Shown piece by piece: positions 1-10,534 of a stretch of 64,000 nt of DNA (within the stretch, counting starts at the first letter, position 1; each line of letters starts with the position of its first letter). This DNA comes from Rheum nobile (lineage: Eukaryota > Streptophyta > Magnoliopsida > Caryophyllales > Polygonaceae), in assembly GCA_027886185.1 (NCBI GenBank), contig WOAB01000893.1:1116001-1180000 (forward strand), in the 5' to 3' direction. The translations under genes and the position numbers were made by a program. The notes under the pieces were generated by a model. The model was not told the DNA's origin. It searched no databases and was given only the letters and a program-made list of their open reading frames with translations.

Positions 1-543
1 GGAACATCCACAGAAGCCTCTAACGATCCCCACGGTCTCGCTTGCCTATGAGCTTGCTCCGTCAACTCCTCCACTTGGCGATGAGCCTCGGTGGAAGCCA
101 TCTTACTCTGATGGTGCACGTGACGAGAAGCAGGGCTCATCACCGACTCTCTAGGTGCGTGGGTAGGATGCGGACTTACTGGTGCATCCAACGGCTCATA
201 CTACACCCTGTCAGCACCAGACACCCCAAGTGCCTCCCAAGTAGAAGGGGACAAGGGCGTGTTTCCCTGGAATGGCGGAAACTCCGGGCTCGGGAAAATG
301 AATTACATCCCTGGATCCTCCTCATCATCCACAAGCATGTGCTCCAGACCCAGATCAGTATCATATTCCTCGAGGTCCTCCTCAGGGTCCTCCTCAGGAT
401 CCTCTTCGGGGTCCTCCTCTGGGTCTTCCTCGGGATCCTCTTCGGGGTCCTCCTCGGGGTCTTCCATCCTGTCTGATATGAGAACCACCGACTCCTCGAG
501 AACGGTCTTCTCCTCCTCCTGAGGACTTACCGTATCCTCGCCT
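1..543 (-). pseudogene. Gag fragment (continuation) of the minus-strand Ty3 element
   Basis: Minus-strand reading continues the Gag begun at 7958. It shows an acidic tandem array of the four-residue unit PEED or EEDP (about seven units, roughly 370-465), then a less biased region with EEYDTDLGLEH and, further on, a helical Glu/Gln/His-rich stretch near 20-110. Two in-frame stops (TAA near 301 and TAG near 210) break it. The join across the nested insertion keeps the frame, with the cgcct target copy counted once. No zinc knuckle or capsid motif is visible in this part, so identification as Gag rests on position behind LTR, PBS and leader. The acidic array is unusual for the N-terminal part of a plant Gag. 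Confidence 0.6.
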
Positions 544-3151
544 TGTGATACCCCGTAATTCTGTAAGGATTATTTTGGGAATTTTGGGAATTTTCCTGAA
601 CACCCGTTTAGTACGTCGGATTTAATTCAGAAAGTTGGAGACATTCTGTAAGGTGATATATCTCTGTATTATTTTTCTCAGTGAAATAAAATACAGATGA
701 CGTACTTTGGATGTTAATTACTCGTTCGCGTACGATAATTTTATCCCGGGTTAACATCGTTTCATCTAAGAGCTGAGGAGGCGAAGACAGGGTGGCGGCG
801 CCCGCCATGGGTATGGCGGCGCCCGCCGTCGCAAGGCTCGAGGAGCAGCCGAGTCTTCTCCTAGCTGGGGACGCCAGGTCTATGGCGGCGCCCGCCGTCG
901 TTATTTTCCGGAGGTCCTTGCCCGAAGGTCGCCAGCGAACGTCTGACATCGCCGTTTTAGCCCCGCCACGATGCCCTCCTAGCCATCATTGTGCTCCCTC
1001 GATCTGTGGCTATAAAAGGAGAGGCTTGGGGAATCGGATTTCACACAAAATCAGAAGCTCAATCTCAGATTTTGTCTCGCCGGAAAAGCTTGCCCTCGCC
1101 GGAGTTCTTTGGAGCAATCGCCGGTGTTGTTTGGTGTATTTTCCTGAAGCCTAGAGGTCCCTTTGGAAGCTTAGTGGAGGTCTGGACCCAAAGCCAGGCC
1201 AAAGGAGTGACCCTCGTGTGTGTTTTGGTGAGTTTTCTCGCCGTTCTGTTGGCCGTCGTTCTTCACGGTGACCGCCGCCAGTGGCCAGAAGCCCCTTTGT
1301 TGGCTTGGTCTTGGTAGTCGTCGTTATGGACTCGTTCCTTTCGATTTCTTTCGTCTTTCCTTAGATTCATACTAGTTTATGTCGGATCGAACTTAGGGTT
1401 TCCTTATGGGTCGACTCGAAGGTCGTTGTGCTGTCGGAGCTATACCTGTGTCGAGCCCGGAATCCCGTTGTCTCTGCTTTGCTCCAGATCTGCGAATTAA
1501 GGCAAGTGGCGGTTCGCTCTTGCTCTTCGTTCCATATTTACATTAATTATCAGTTGTTTATCTGAGTAATTAATTTGGAATGATTAATGTGTTTGTCTGG
1601 AAATGGTTTTATAAACGGTTTTGGAAAATCATATGATAGGTTGTATATCTGTTAGAACAACGCTATTATTTGTGATAATTACCGTGATGGTATTGTTTTT
1701 AAATTAATCTTAATGCTAGAATAGCATGTGGGTTAATAGGAAAACTAATCCAAGTAAGGATTAGCCGTTTCTATTATCTCTATGTTTAAGTTGATTGCCT
1801 GGATGGCTTTAATGTGATTAATTGTTGTGTTAGACTGTTTAGTTAACACGAGTGTTCGTAGGAATGCTAATCCAAGTAAGGATTAGTCGTTTCTTTATAA
1901 CTTAATGTTCGTAGGAACGCTAATCCAAATAAGGATTTGTCGTTTCTTTAAATCGTAATACTCATCGGGTTAATTTCCGGATAATAATTTAAGGGTCATG
2001 ACCTATGCTTCTTATCCACCTTTAAGGATCTGAAGTGTTTAAGTGCCTTGCAAGCGCCATTGGATGAGCATAATTGCAGTCCTGTGTATTAAGCACTTAG
2101 CTAGTGCAATTGGGGTGGACGTAACTGTCATCCTATAAATTAAAGTGTAAGCACTGTGGCAGTGTAATCTGGGTGAACGTAAGATCACCCTGTGTAATAA
2201 TAATAACTATGTTGTTCTCGGAATAATGTTAAGCCTCGTGTGTGCACGTGCGTGTGTGTGTTTGTGTGTTGTGTTAATTTGGGTCGACATGATTGTCACC
2301 CTGAGATTTAAGCTGTGTGCCGCTCTTAATAACATTAACGTGTTCCAGTAAAGTGTGTTTTGTAATTAAATAAGATATGTGCCCGAGTGCACATGATTAA
2401 TAAACCTTTGGCGAGTAGTGCAGCTAAGTTATAGTGCAGCTAGGAAAACTCGTCTCGACTTTGATCATAGTACGTTCTCTTTCCAATCTGGATTCGATGT
2501 AGGCGATGAGGTTGGTTGTGAACTGAAGCATCTCAGTCAACTTTTAAATCATTTGTGTATGTAACTTTAATGTTCCCTAGCAGTTGTCATAATTTCCTAT
2601 AAGGCTCATTTCAGTTGGAGTCTTCTCTTCAGTGCATATCTTAATTGTTAAATCATTCTGTGAAAGTGACGGGTTATATATCGTCCCTTCGGTTATTATT
2701 CGAGGGACAATGATAGTAAACGGTCACGATCACTCGAACCACTCTGCTTTGTACCCTTGCTAGTCTATTCAGTAGACTAACCCGCTGTATTTTTGTTATC
2801 TGCATCGTCATGGTTGGTGCCGTCCGTCCGTTTTGGCACATCAGGAGTTGATTCCCAGAGTTTAAGTAACCTATTGAAGGATAAGAAGCTTGCAGACGAA
2901 GATTTAAAAGTCAGTGTTTTAAGCAGTTAAGTGTTTTAAGATTGTTAAAGTGTTATTTCAATGTATCTTCATAATTTAGCCATGTTTTAAGTTGGCTCTT
3001 TAAAGTCTTCCACTGTTTAATCTTTCAATTATTATGTAATTATGTTATGTTTTTAAGCTTAATCGTTCTGGAAAAGCCTGGGGTGACTTTGGACGGTAAA
3101 GTCTGAGGTCACTGGCATGTAATATCTCCGGTATAAATTGGGGGTGTTACA
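544..3151 (+). repeat. 5' LTR of the 544-7852 element (2608 bp)
   Basis: Matches 5848-7852 over its length. It holds about 686 bp (roughly 1542-2227) that the 3' copy lacks. It carries three copies of the GC dyad GGCGGCGCCCGCC (794-806, 815-827, 884-896), a TATA box at 1011 and a GT-rich run near 2235-2270. Confidence 0.92.
1011..1017 (+). promoter_or_regulatory. TATA box of the 5' LTR
   Basis: TATAAAA followed by AGGAGAGG, inside the LTR about 470 bp from its start; the same sequence is at 6357-6363 in the other LTR. Transcription would start some 30 bp downstream, defining the U3/R boundary. Inferred from sequence only. Confidence 0.6.
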
Positions 3152-3155
3152 GTTA

Positions 3156-3167
3156 TGGTATTAGAGC
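3156..3167 (+). other. Primer-binding site, initiator tRNA-Met type
   Basis: TGGTATTAGAGC, four bases after the 5' LTR end, differs by one base from the canonical plant TGGTATCAGAGC. It would prime minus-strand DNA synthesis. Confidence 0.85.
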
Positions 3168-3709
3168 AATGGTTTTAAAATTCTTGGCCTATTGTTAGGT
3201 TTGAGAATTTTCGAAAATCAGATTTGAAATTGTTTTCAAGCCTGGTTTGTATTTAAAAAGAAATTTTGAGAATTTCAATTTTAAGAGTTATAAGTAACTC
3301 GGTGATTTGATATTAAAGGATTTAGCATTTTGAATTTCAAATGCTACTTATAATTGGTTTATAAAAGTGTTGTGTTATAAGCAAGTTTAAAGGTCTGAAG
3401 TTTGAAAGTGAGGTTGTTAATAAGTGGTTTCAAACTTCTGCAAGCTTCAAGTGTTACTTATTCCTTAGATCCATTCTTAGGAATATTGTCTATTCTAGGG
3501 ATTGATGTCATTTAAAGGTTGACATTTCTCCCAGGTTCTCAGTCTTTAGTGAGCAGAAGAAGATCGTTCTTGCAGTTAACAGTAAAGGATAGTCAGACTA
3601 ATATAAAGTTATTAGTTTGGACCCCTATAACATGTATCATGACGTATTTGACTAGAGTGTCATAATTAAGTTGGATAAGTTCTAAAGTAACGTTATGATT
3701 CACTAGAAG

Positions 3710-5017
3710 ATGGTGAACACAAGGAACACAGCCCATGCTGGTGCTGAACCAAGGTTGATTCTGAGGAGCGCCGCTAATCAAAGGGAAGAGTGTGAGGCTG
3801 CTTCTAACAATAACCAGGGAGGCAATGGCCAAGCTCAGGCCAACGCTCTGATATTATTTGATGCTGCAGCAGTGGAGGCAATTCGAGGAATTGTCATGCA
3901 GGCAATCACAGATGTTATGCGACCAGTTGCACCACAAGCACAAGGTGGTCCAGTTCCTCAGGCTATTCCTGAAGTTGAGGAGTCAGTGGAGCAAGTACCA
4001 CGGATAAATGTTGTTAGGGACAGAGGAACTTACGGGCAAGCATTAAAAGCCGTGAGTTCAATGAGGCCTGACAGCTATGACGGTACTGGAGAACCGGTCA
4101 GGGTGACCTATTGGTTCTCGCATATGGAACGGTTGCTCCGGAACATTAATTGCACTGAGGCTGGAAAAGTGCACATCGCCTCTCTTCAACTCAAGGATGT
4201 GGCTAGCGAATGGTGGGAGAGCACCGGTCTGGCTGATCATCCCGAGCTGAATTAGAGCATGTTCAAAACCAAAATGACTGACCGTTTCTTTTCCCGAGCC
4301 ATGAGGGAGGAGAAGCATAAAGAATTTTTGTACCCGCAGACTAATGGGTTAAAGGTGACTGAGCTCGCAGCTAAGTTCAATCACTTGATGCAGTACGCTG
4401 GACCTGAGGTGTCAACCGAAGAGCAGAAGATCTGGTACTTCCATGGGTGGATGAATCCAGAGATCAAGCCTCTAATGTTGCGTCATGGTTGTTCTACGTT
4501 AGAACAGTATGTGGATGCAGCCTTCAAGATAGAAGTCACACTGGAGGAGTCTGCCCTTAAACGGGAGAAGCAAGTTAAGGGAAAGAGTGGGCAACAGGAT
4601 CGTCAGGTTGGTTCATTCAAACGATCGGCATCGCCTACCAAGTTTGAGAAGTCTGGTCGTGCTAAGACCGAGACAACTCAGTCTGACTCTGCTAGAGGCT
4701 CAGGCTGGAGCAGTGGAGTAATTCAGTGCCACAACTACGGTGAAGTTGGGCATAAAAATTTTAATTGCCAAAAGGACAAGAGAGTATGTCATAATTATGG
4801 AAGAGAAGGCCACATAAAAACATACTGCAGACTGAAGGGTCAAGGACCAATGCAGTTGTACCAGGCGTCAAATGTTGGAGGTGGACCAAACCCAAGGCCA
4901 GAGGTATCTGCTCCTGAGCAATCAATGGCTCGTAATAAAGGCAGAGCACCTATGGTGTCTTCAGGCCAAGGGCAACGACTCTTTGTAATGAGCCAAACCA
5001 ACGGAGAAGAACCCTGA
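3710..5017 (+). pseudogene. Gag polyprotein of the 544-7852 element, one nonsense codon, defective zinc knuckles
   Basis: Starts at the ATG of MVNTRNTAHAG, a usual Tekay/Del-type Gag N-terminus, and would be 435 residues. A capsid-like retrotrans_gag region follows (about residues 115-285; signatures SMRPDSYDGTGEP and KDVASEWWES). A TAG at 4253-4255 falls where the family has Trp (HPELN-stop-SMF), so one G-to-A change would explain it; the frame is the same on both sides. Near residues 345-380 there are two CCHC-type knuckles, but in both the second Cys is Tyr (CHNYGEVGH and CHNYGREGH), so neither could bind zinc normally. No protease or polymerase follows. The product would have packaged element RNA into particles. 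Confidence 0.88.
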
Positions 5018-5847
5018 TCCATTAGGTTGTATCGGTGCTAAATCTTTCTGTAAGATTAAGGAGTAACGACGTGTGTCGGTAATCTCCGTAGCATCGTGAA
5101 CTGGTTGTTCAACTTTTGTCAGTTAATGTAATGTTTAACGATAATGAAGTGTTTCCTTGTTTTGGAAAAATTTCTGAATGTGTTATCAGTACGAATTAGT
5201 TGTTCATACGAAACCCCATAAGTGTCGAGAACAGCTTATGCCAAGTAAGGATAAGGACTGTCAGACTTATGGTGGTGGAGTTTTGTGGACAACTTAGATG
5301 TTCGTCCCTTGTGGTTAATCCCAAGGTCGACTCTGTTGTTTAAATCTAAATCCACTCCTAATATTCTACTTCATACATAGAGTATGTCATCTATAAGAAC
5401 GGATGCAACTCTTTGAGGAAGATTAAGTTGTGGAGCGGTCATGTTGAGAGGAAAGGTTGCAGTAAGGATGGGATATGTTGATGATCCTGATGTATTAAAG
5501 ATTCAGTAAGGAGAATTGTCTACGCATCTAAGGAGTATTGTGGTAAGCGTTATCTCATTCGCTGAGTTCTTCCGAGATTTCTTAAGGAAAGGGAATGAGC
5601 TTGTAGAGTTTTGTTCAGAGAGATCAGGAGCTATCTCTCATGCGTGAGTTGTGCCATAAGCTGTGAGGCGGATGAATCATTTTCAGTATGATGTCCTAAG
5701 GAATTAAGAATAATATCTCTGGTGATCCATTTCAAGGATGAAGTGATCAAGGATGTTGGATCCAGGTGGTAAGATTGGTGTTGAGGCAGTATCCTCATTG
5801 GCTTAATGCAAGTTTCGGGGTCGAAACTTATTTTAAGGGGGAGGTGA
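5018..5847 (+). other. Remnant between gag and 3' LTR, with PPT
   Basis: No open frame of note. The last bases read like the usual end of a Ty3 pol (RGRNLF then a stop) directly before the polypurine tract AAGGGGGAGGTGA at 5835-5847, so the polymerase genes were probably deleted between here and gag. The rest (5040-5800) is not recognised. Confidence 0.5.
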
Positions 5848-7852
5848 TGTGATACCCCGTAATTCTGTAAGGATTATTTTTGGAATTTTTGGAATTTTCC
5901 CGAACACCCGTTTAGTACGTAGGATTTAATTCAGAAAGTTGGAGACATTCTGTAAGGTGCTATATCTCTGTATTATTTTTCTCAGTGAAATAAAATACAG
6001 ACGAGGTACTTTGGATGTTAATTACTCGTTAGCGTACGATAATTTTATCCCGGGTTAACATCGTTTCGTCTAAGAGCTGAGGAGGCGAAGCCAGGGTGGC
6101 GGCGCCCGCCGTGGGTATGGCGGCGCCCGCCGTCGCAAGGCTCGAGGAGCAGCCGAGTCTTCTCCTAGCTGGGGACGCCAGGTCTTTGGCGGCGCCAGCC
6201 GTATTAATGGCGGCGCCCGCCACATTGATGGCGGCGCCCGCCGTCGTTATTGTCCGGAGGTCCTTGCCCGAAGGTCACCGGCGAACGTCTGACATCGCCG
6301 TTTTAGCCCCGCCACGACGCCCTCCTAGCCATCAATTTGCTCCCTCGATCTGTGGCTATAAAAGGAGAGGCTTGGGGAATCGGATTTCACACAAAATCAG
6401 AAGCTCAATCTCAGATTTTGTCTCGCCGAAAAAGCTTGCCCTCGCCGGAGTTCTTTGGAGAATCGTCGGTGTTGTTTGGTGTGTTTTCCTGAACCCTAGA
6501 GGTCCCTTTGGAAGCTTAGTGGAGGTCTGAACCCAAAGCCAGGCCAAAGGAGTGACCCTCGTGTGTGTTTTGGTGAGTTTTCTCGCCGTTCTGTTGGCCG
6601 CCGTTATTCATGGCGACCGCCGTGTTCGTGGCGGCGACCGCCGTGATGAACACGGCGACCGCCGCCAGTGGCCAGAAGCCCCTTTGTTGGCTTGGTCTTG
6701 GTAGTCGTCATTATGGACTCGTTCCTTTCGATTTCTTTCGTCTTTCCTTAGATTCGTACTAGTTTATGTCGGATCTAACTTAGGGTTTCCTTATGGGTCG
6801 ACTCGAAGGTCGTTGTGCTGTTGGAGCTATAATTGTGTCGAGCCCGGAATCCCGTTGTCTCTGCTTTGTTCCAGATCTATGGATTAAGGCAAATGGCGGT
6901 TCGCTCTTGCTCTTCGTTCCATATTTACGTTAAGCCTCGTGTGTGCACGTGCGTGTGTGTGTTTGTGTGTTGTGTTAATTTGGGTCGACATGATTGTCAC
7001 CCTGAGATTTAAGCTGTGTGCCGCTCTTAATAACATTAACGTGTTCCAGTAAAGTGTGTTTTGTAATTAAATAAGATATGTGCCCGAGTGCACATGATTA
7101 ATAAACCTTTGGCGAGTAGTGCAGCTAAGTTATAGTGCAGCTAGGAAAACTCGTCTCGACTTTGATCATAGTATGTTCTCTTTCCAATCTGGATTCGCTG
7201 TAGGCGATGAGGTTGGTTGTGAACTGAAGCATCTCAGTCAACTTTTAAATCATTTGTGTGTGTAACTTTAATGTTCCCTAGCTGTTGTCATAATTTCCTA
7301 TAAGGCTCATTTCAGTTAGAGTCTTCTCTTCAGTGCATATCTTAATTGTTAAATCATTCCGTGAAAGTGATGGGTTATATATCATCCCTTCGGTTATTAT
7401 TCGAGGGACAATGATAGTAAACGGTCACGATCACTCGAACCACTCTGCTTTGTACCCTTGCTAGTCTATTCAGTAGATTAACCCGCTGTATTTTTGTTAT
7501 CTGCATCATCATGGTTGGTGTCGTCCGTCCGTTTCGACACATCAGGAGTTGATTCCCAGAGTTTAAGTAACCTATTGAAGGATAAGAAGCTTGCAGACGA
7601 AGATTTAAAAGTCAGTGTTTTAAGCAGTTAAGTGTTTTAAGATTGTTAAAGTGTTATTTCAATGTATCTTCATAATTTAGCCATGTTTTAAGTTGGCTCT
7701 TTAAAGTCTTCCGCTGTTTAATCTTTCAATTATTATGTAATTATGTTATGTTTTTAAGCTTAATCGTTCTGGAAAAGCCTGGGGTGACTTTGGACGGTAA
7801 AGTCTGAGGTCACTGGCATGTAATATCTCCGGTATAAATTGGGAGTGTTACA
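5848..7852 (+). repeat. 3' LTR of the 544-7852 element (2005 bp)
   Basis: Same ends as the 5' LTR, but with about 686 bp missing at 6928/6929 (a TTAA microhomology joins the break) and five GGCGGCGCC(C/A)GCC units instead of three (6098, 6119, 6188, 6209, 6230). About 45 bp of extra GGCGACCGCCGT-type sequence is also present near 6600-6660. Confidence 0.92.
6357..6363 (+). promoter_or_regulatory. TATA box of the 3' LTR
   Basis: TATAAAA in the same context as 1011-1017. In a 3' LTR it could start read-out transcription into the flanking element. Confidence 0.55.
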
Positions 7853-7958
7853 CGCCTAGAGCGCAACCCGGAAGAATAGGGGACTCAAGCTCGGCCTTAG
7901 GTGGCGGAGCTACCTCAACGTCCTTCCTTCCCTTCAGCTGTGATACGATAGCACCCAT
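7853..7958 (-). pseudogene. Gag N-terminus of the minus-strand Ty3 element
   Basis: Minus-strand ATG at 7958-7956, the first ATG after an in-frame stop upstream, starts MGAIVSQLKGRKD. The frame is open to the insertion point, where the target duplication cgcct (7853-7857) marks the nested element. The reading frame resumes at 538 without shift. The short lysine-rich start is followed by acidic and proline-rich sequence on the far side. No known domain is visible; calling it Gag rests on its place after the LTR, PBS and a leader of about 280 bp. Confidence 0.6.
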
Positions 7959-8220
7959 TGCTTGCGAGGTGACGAGGGAGAATTAGAACTTTCTAAATAT
8001 AGAAGCTAACTTTCTATATTAAACAGAAGAAGAATACACGACTAGAACGGGAGAGGTTTCAAAATATAAGAACTTTGCTTAAAAGCATAACGTTTGTTAG
8101 AACTTTGACTTGTCTTTTAAAAATACCCAGTTTAATTTCTTTACTACGAACGAAGAATTGTTTACAAAGTTTTGTTTTAAATAAAACGATTTGAAAACTT
8201 AAATCATTTTAAAAACTTTC

Positions 8221-8233
8221 GACTCTGATACCA
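8221..8233 (-). other. Primer-binding site (minus strand), initiator tRNA-Met type
   Basis: Minus strand TGGTATCAGAGTC lies four bases after the LTR end at 8238. It fixes the orientation of the outer element. Confidence 0.85.
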
Positions 8234-8237
8234 AATC

Positions 8238-10534
8238 TATAACACCTCTAAAATACTTTTGGAAATATTACCGCTAGTGACCTCAGAATACACACCTGGG
8301 GTCACCCAAGGCTTACCGTTTTTATAACAAATGATATAATACTGTAAACTTTATTAAGTAGTGTGAAAATTGACCAAATAATGTCTCATACCGACGTTGC
8401 AAATTACAATTGATAACAAAACCAAATACAGAAAGCGTATATTACAACGAAAGTCTTTGAAATAATAAAATACCACAAGGGGTTTTGAACCGTGCGATCT
8501 TACGCCAGGATCTTCAACCATAGGAAACTCTAAAAATATGAACTGCCTTCAACGTCGGATTTCTGGCCTTCACAGCTGAGGAAATTTACCCAATGTGCCG
8601 TATGAGACGGATGACACCAGCCAACCATGCAAAGGAAAATAATGGTTGGTCAGTCTAATGAAAGACTACGCAAGGGTACAAAGAAAAGATTCTAAGTAGT
8701 CGTATTAAGTTACAACCATCGCTTCTCGAATAATAGCCGATATACGATGTGAACTCCAATACTTCTACAAAAACACAAGAAAAGGAATGAATGAAGAGAA
8801 GACTCCAAAGGAATTGAGTCTTATAGGAAACGTATGAAATTGTTTGGGAACGTTAAGTTTTCACACAAGTTTAAAACACGACCTTGATTATTTGGGTCCA
8901 CGACCAACCTCACCGCGCAATGCGAATCTAGATTGGAAAGAGGACTTACTCTAACAAGAGTCCGGGCGGTTTCCACGTTGTACTCCTCGCCCGAGGGTAT
9001 ATTAATTATGTGCGTAAAAGCACTCATCTTATTTACTTCCAAAACGTACATTCACGTTAAAGCTTTTAATTCACATCATCTCAATACGAGAGATATCTTT
9101 GGGAATGAATCCCGAATGTTGGCACTAGCTAAGTGCACCTAGCACTTGAATAAGGGTACGGTCATGACCAAAAGTACTAGGGCAAAATCCTCCTAATACC
9201 AGTTATAAAGAAACGACTAGACCTCGCAAGGTACATAGCGTTTCTACGAATACTCGTGCTAACTACACATAAGTTCACACATAAATCCACACCAAAATCC
9301 ATTACGGTAATATCATATAGAACTATATAATAGCGTTATTTCTAGCAATATATACAACCTATTATAAATCCATATTTTAACACATCGTTTTATCAAACCT
9401 GTTCCCAAACACAAAACAACAACTTTATTCCAACTTAATTAAACAATTAAATAATTGATAATCAAGGGAAATATGAAATGCTGAGCAAGAGCGAACCGCC
9501 ACTTGCCTTAGCTTAAACGAACGAGAGATTGGGTTCGGGATCCGGGAACTTGAATTTATGCACGGTTGTTTACTAACATTCCCATTGAATTTTATCGTCA
9601 TTCCGTAGGGTCGGATCCGAATCCGTACAACCGGCCATGGATACGAGCACAATTCAACCCGACGACGCATACGAGATGAGTTTTAAGGACAAAACCCTAA
9701 TTAGTTACGGTATGAAAAGACGAAACAAAACGAAGGAAAGAGGCAGTGTCGCGGTCGCGGATAGCATAGCCGCGATCGCGGCTTTGTTGGGCAAAACCGC
9801 GCCCGCGGTTTCATAACTGCGATCGCGGTTTCATGCCCAGCCGGGATCGCGGGTCTCTGCCCAGCCGCGATCGCGGTAGATGGAATCGCGGTCGCGGGAT
9901 TCTATCCCGACACGAGCTTAATGACACTACGGAGCCTTACCGAGCGACGACAAAGCTTCGGATCTCGGTTCTTAACAATTGCGCAGCACCACACCCCTCT
10001 TGGCTTCGTGTTGATGGATCTCCGACTCTGACAATGGTTGACGACGACAATACTCTGATGAACACAACAATCCGAGCTTTAACGAGAGGAAGAGATGGTG
10101 ATTGTGAAGAAGAGGGCAGCCAACACCCCTATTTATAGGCTGGGATGGAGGAGAAACGCCGGAAGCTCGAACGCTCGACCTCCCTATCGGTTGCTCGGAT
10201 AAGAAACGCCGAAAATCCAAAGCGTCGGCGCCTCAGAAAAGACGAAGCGGAGTGCCGCGATCGCGGTTTCAGAACCGCAATCGAGGTTTGCCTAAAGGCC
10301 AAACCGCGCCCACGGTTTCATAACCGCGGTCGCGGGCAATGTCGCGCCCGGGGCTCTCGGACCTTGATCACGGGTCTTGCTTAATTCTGATTGTAGCAAC
10401 CCTCAAATAAATAAGAACCCATATATTTCATTAAATGTATATCCACACATTCATATGATTCTTACAGGGTTACAGAACAGGCCTAACACGTCTTGCTCAC
10501 AAAACGGAATTTGGGACTTTTAGGGGTTATTACA
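8238..10534 (-). repeat. 5' LTR of the minus-strand Ty3 element (2297 bp)
   Basis: On the minus strand it starts TGTAATAACCCCTAAAAG at 10534 and ends GGTGTTATA at 8238, next to the PBS. It contains several CCGC-NNNN-GCGG dyads (9770-9781, 9797-9808, 9865-9876, 10255-10266). The partner LTR is outside the window, so the outer boundary is inferred from the terminal bases. Confidence 0.78.
10130..10137 (-). promoter_or_regulatory. TATA box of the minus-strand LTR
   Basis: Minus-strand TATAAATA about 400 bp from the LTR start, in the position matching the TATA box of the nested relative. Confidence 0.5.

Larger units (their letters stand above)
544..7852 (+). mobile_element. Non-autonomous Tekay/Del-like Ty3 retrotransposon (gag only)
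   Basis: A complete insertion: LTR 544-3151, internal region 3152-5847, LTR 5848-7852, flanked by the perfect 5-bp direct repeat cgcct at 539-543 and 7853-7857. LTRs begin TGTGATACCCC and end GTGTTACA. The PBS (3156-3167) matches the initiator tRNA-Met type and a polypurine tract (AAGGGGGAGGTGA, 5835-5847) abuts the second LTR. The only recognisable protein is a chromovirus-type Gag. No protease, reverse transcriptase, RNase H or integrase motif is present, and only about 0.8 kb lies between gag and the PPT. It sits in the gag of the minus-strand element around it. The Tekay/Del label comes from Gag style, long LTRs and PBS and is an inference. Confidence 0.93.
1..10534 (-). mobile_element. 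Partial Ty3-type LTR retrotransposon, minus strand, split by a nested element
   Basis: Only the 5' part of this element is in the window. Read on the minus strand it has an LTR (10534 to 8238), a primer-binding site complementary to initiator tRNA-Met (8233-8221), a leader, and a Gag start codon at 7958-7956. The gag frame runs to 7853, is interrupted by the plus-strand element at 544-7852, and continues from 538 to the window edge. Parts of its LTR resemble the LTR of the nested element in inverted order (for example the stretch around 8260-8330 and around 9490-9510), so the two are distant relatives. The 3' half and the far TSD lie left of position 1. Clade is not certain; Ty3 is inferred from LTR termini, PBS and the related neighbour. 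Confidence 0.8.

Noticed and set aside
792..1154. Ala/Pro-rich open frames across the LTR GC dyads (also 6096-6530, 9833-10384)
   Set aside because: They come from GC-rich repeat units in LTRs and have no counterpart in the related LTR frames; composition explains the openness.
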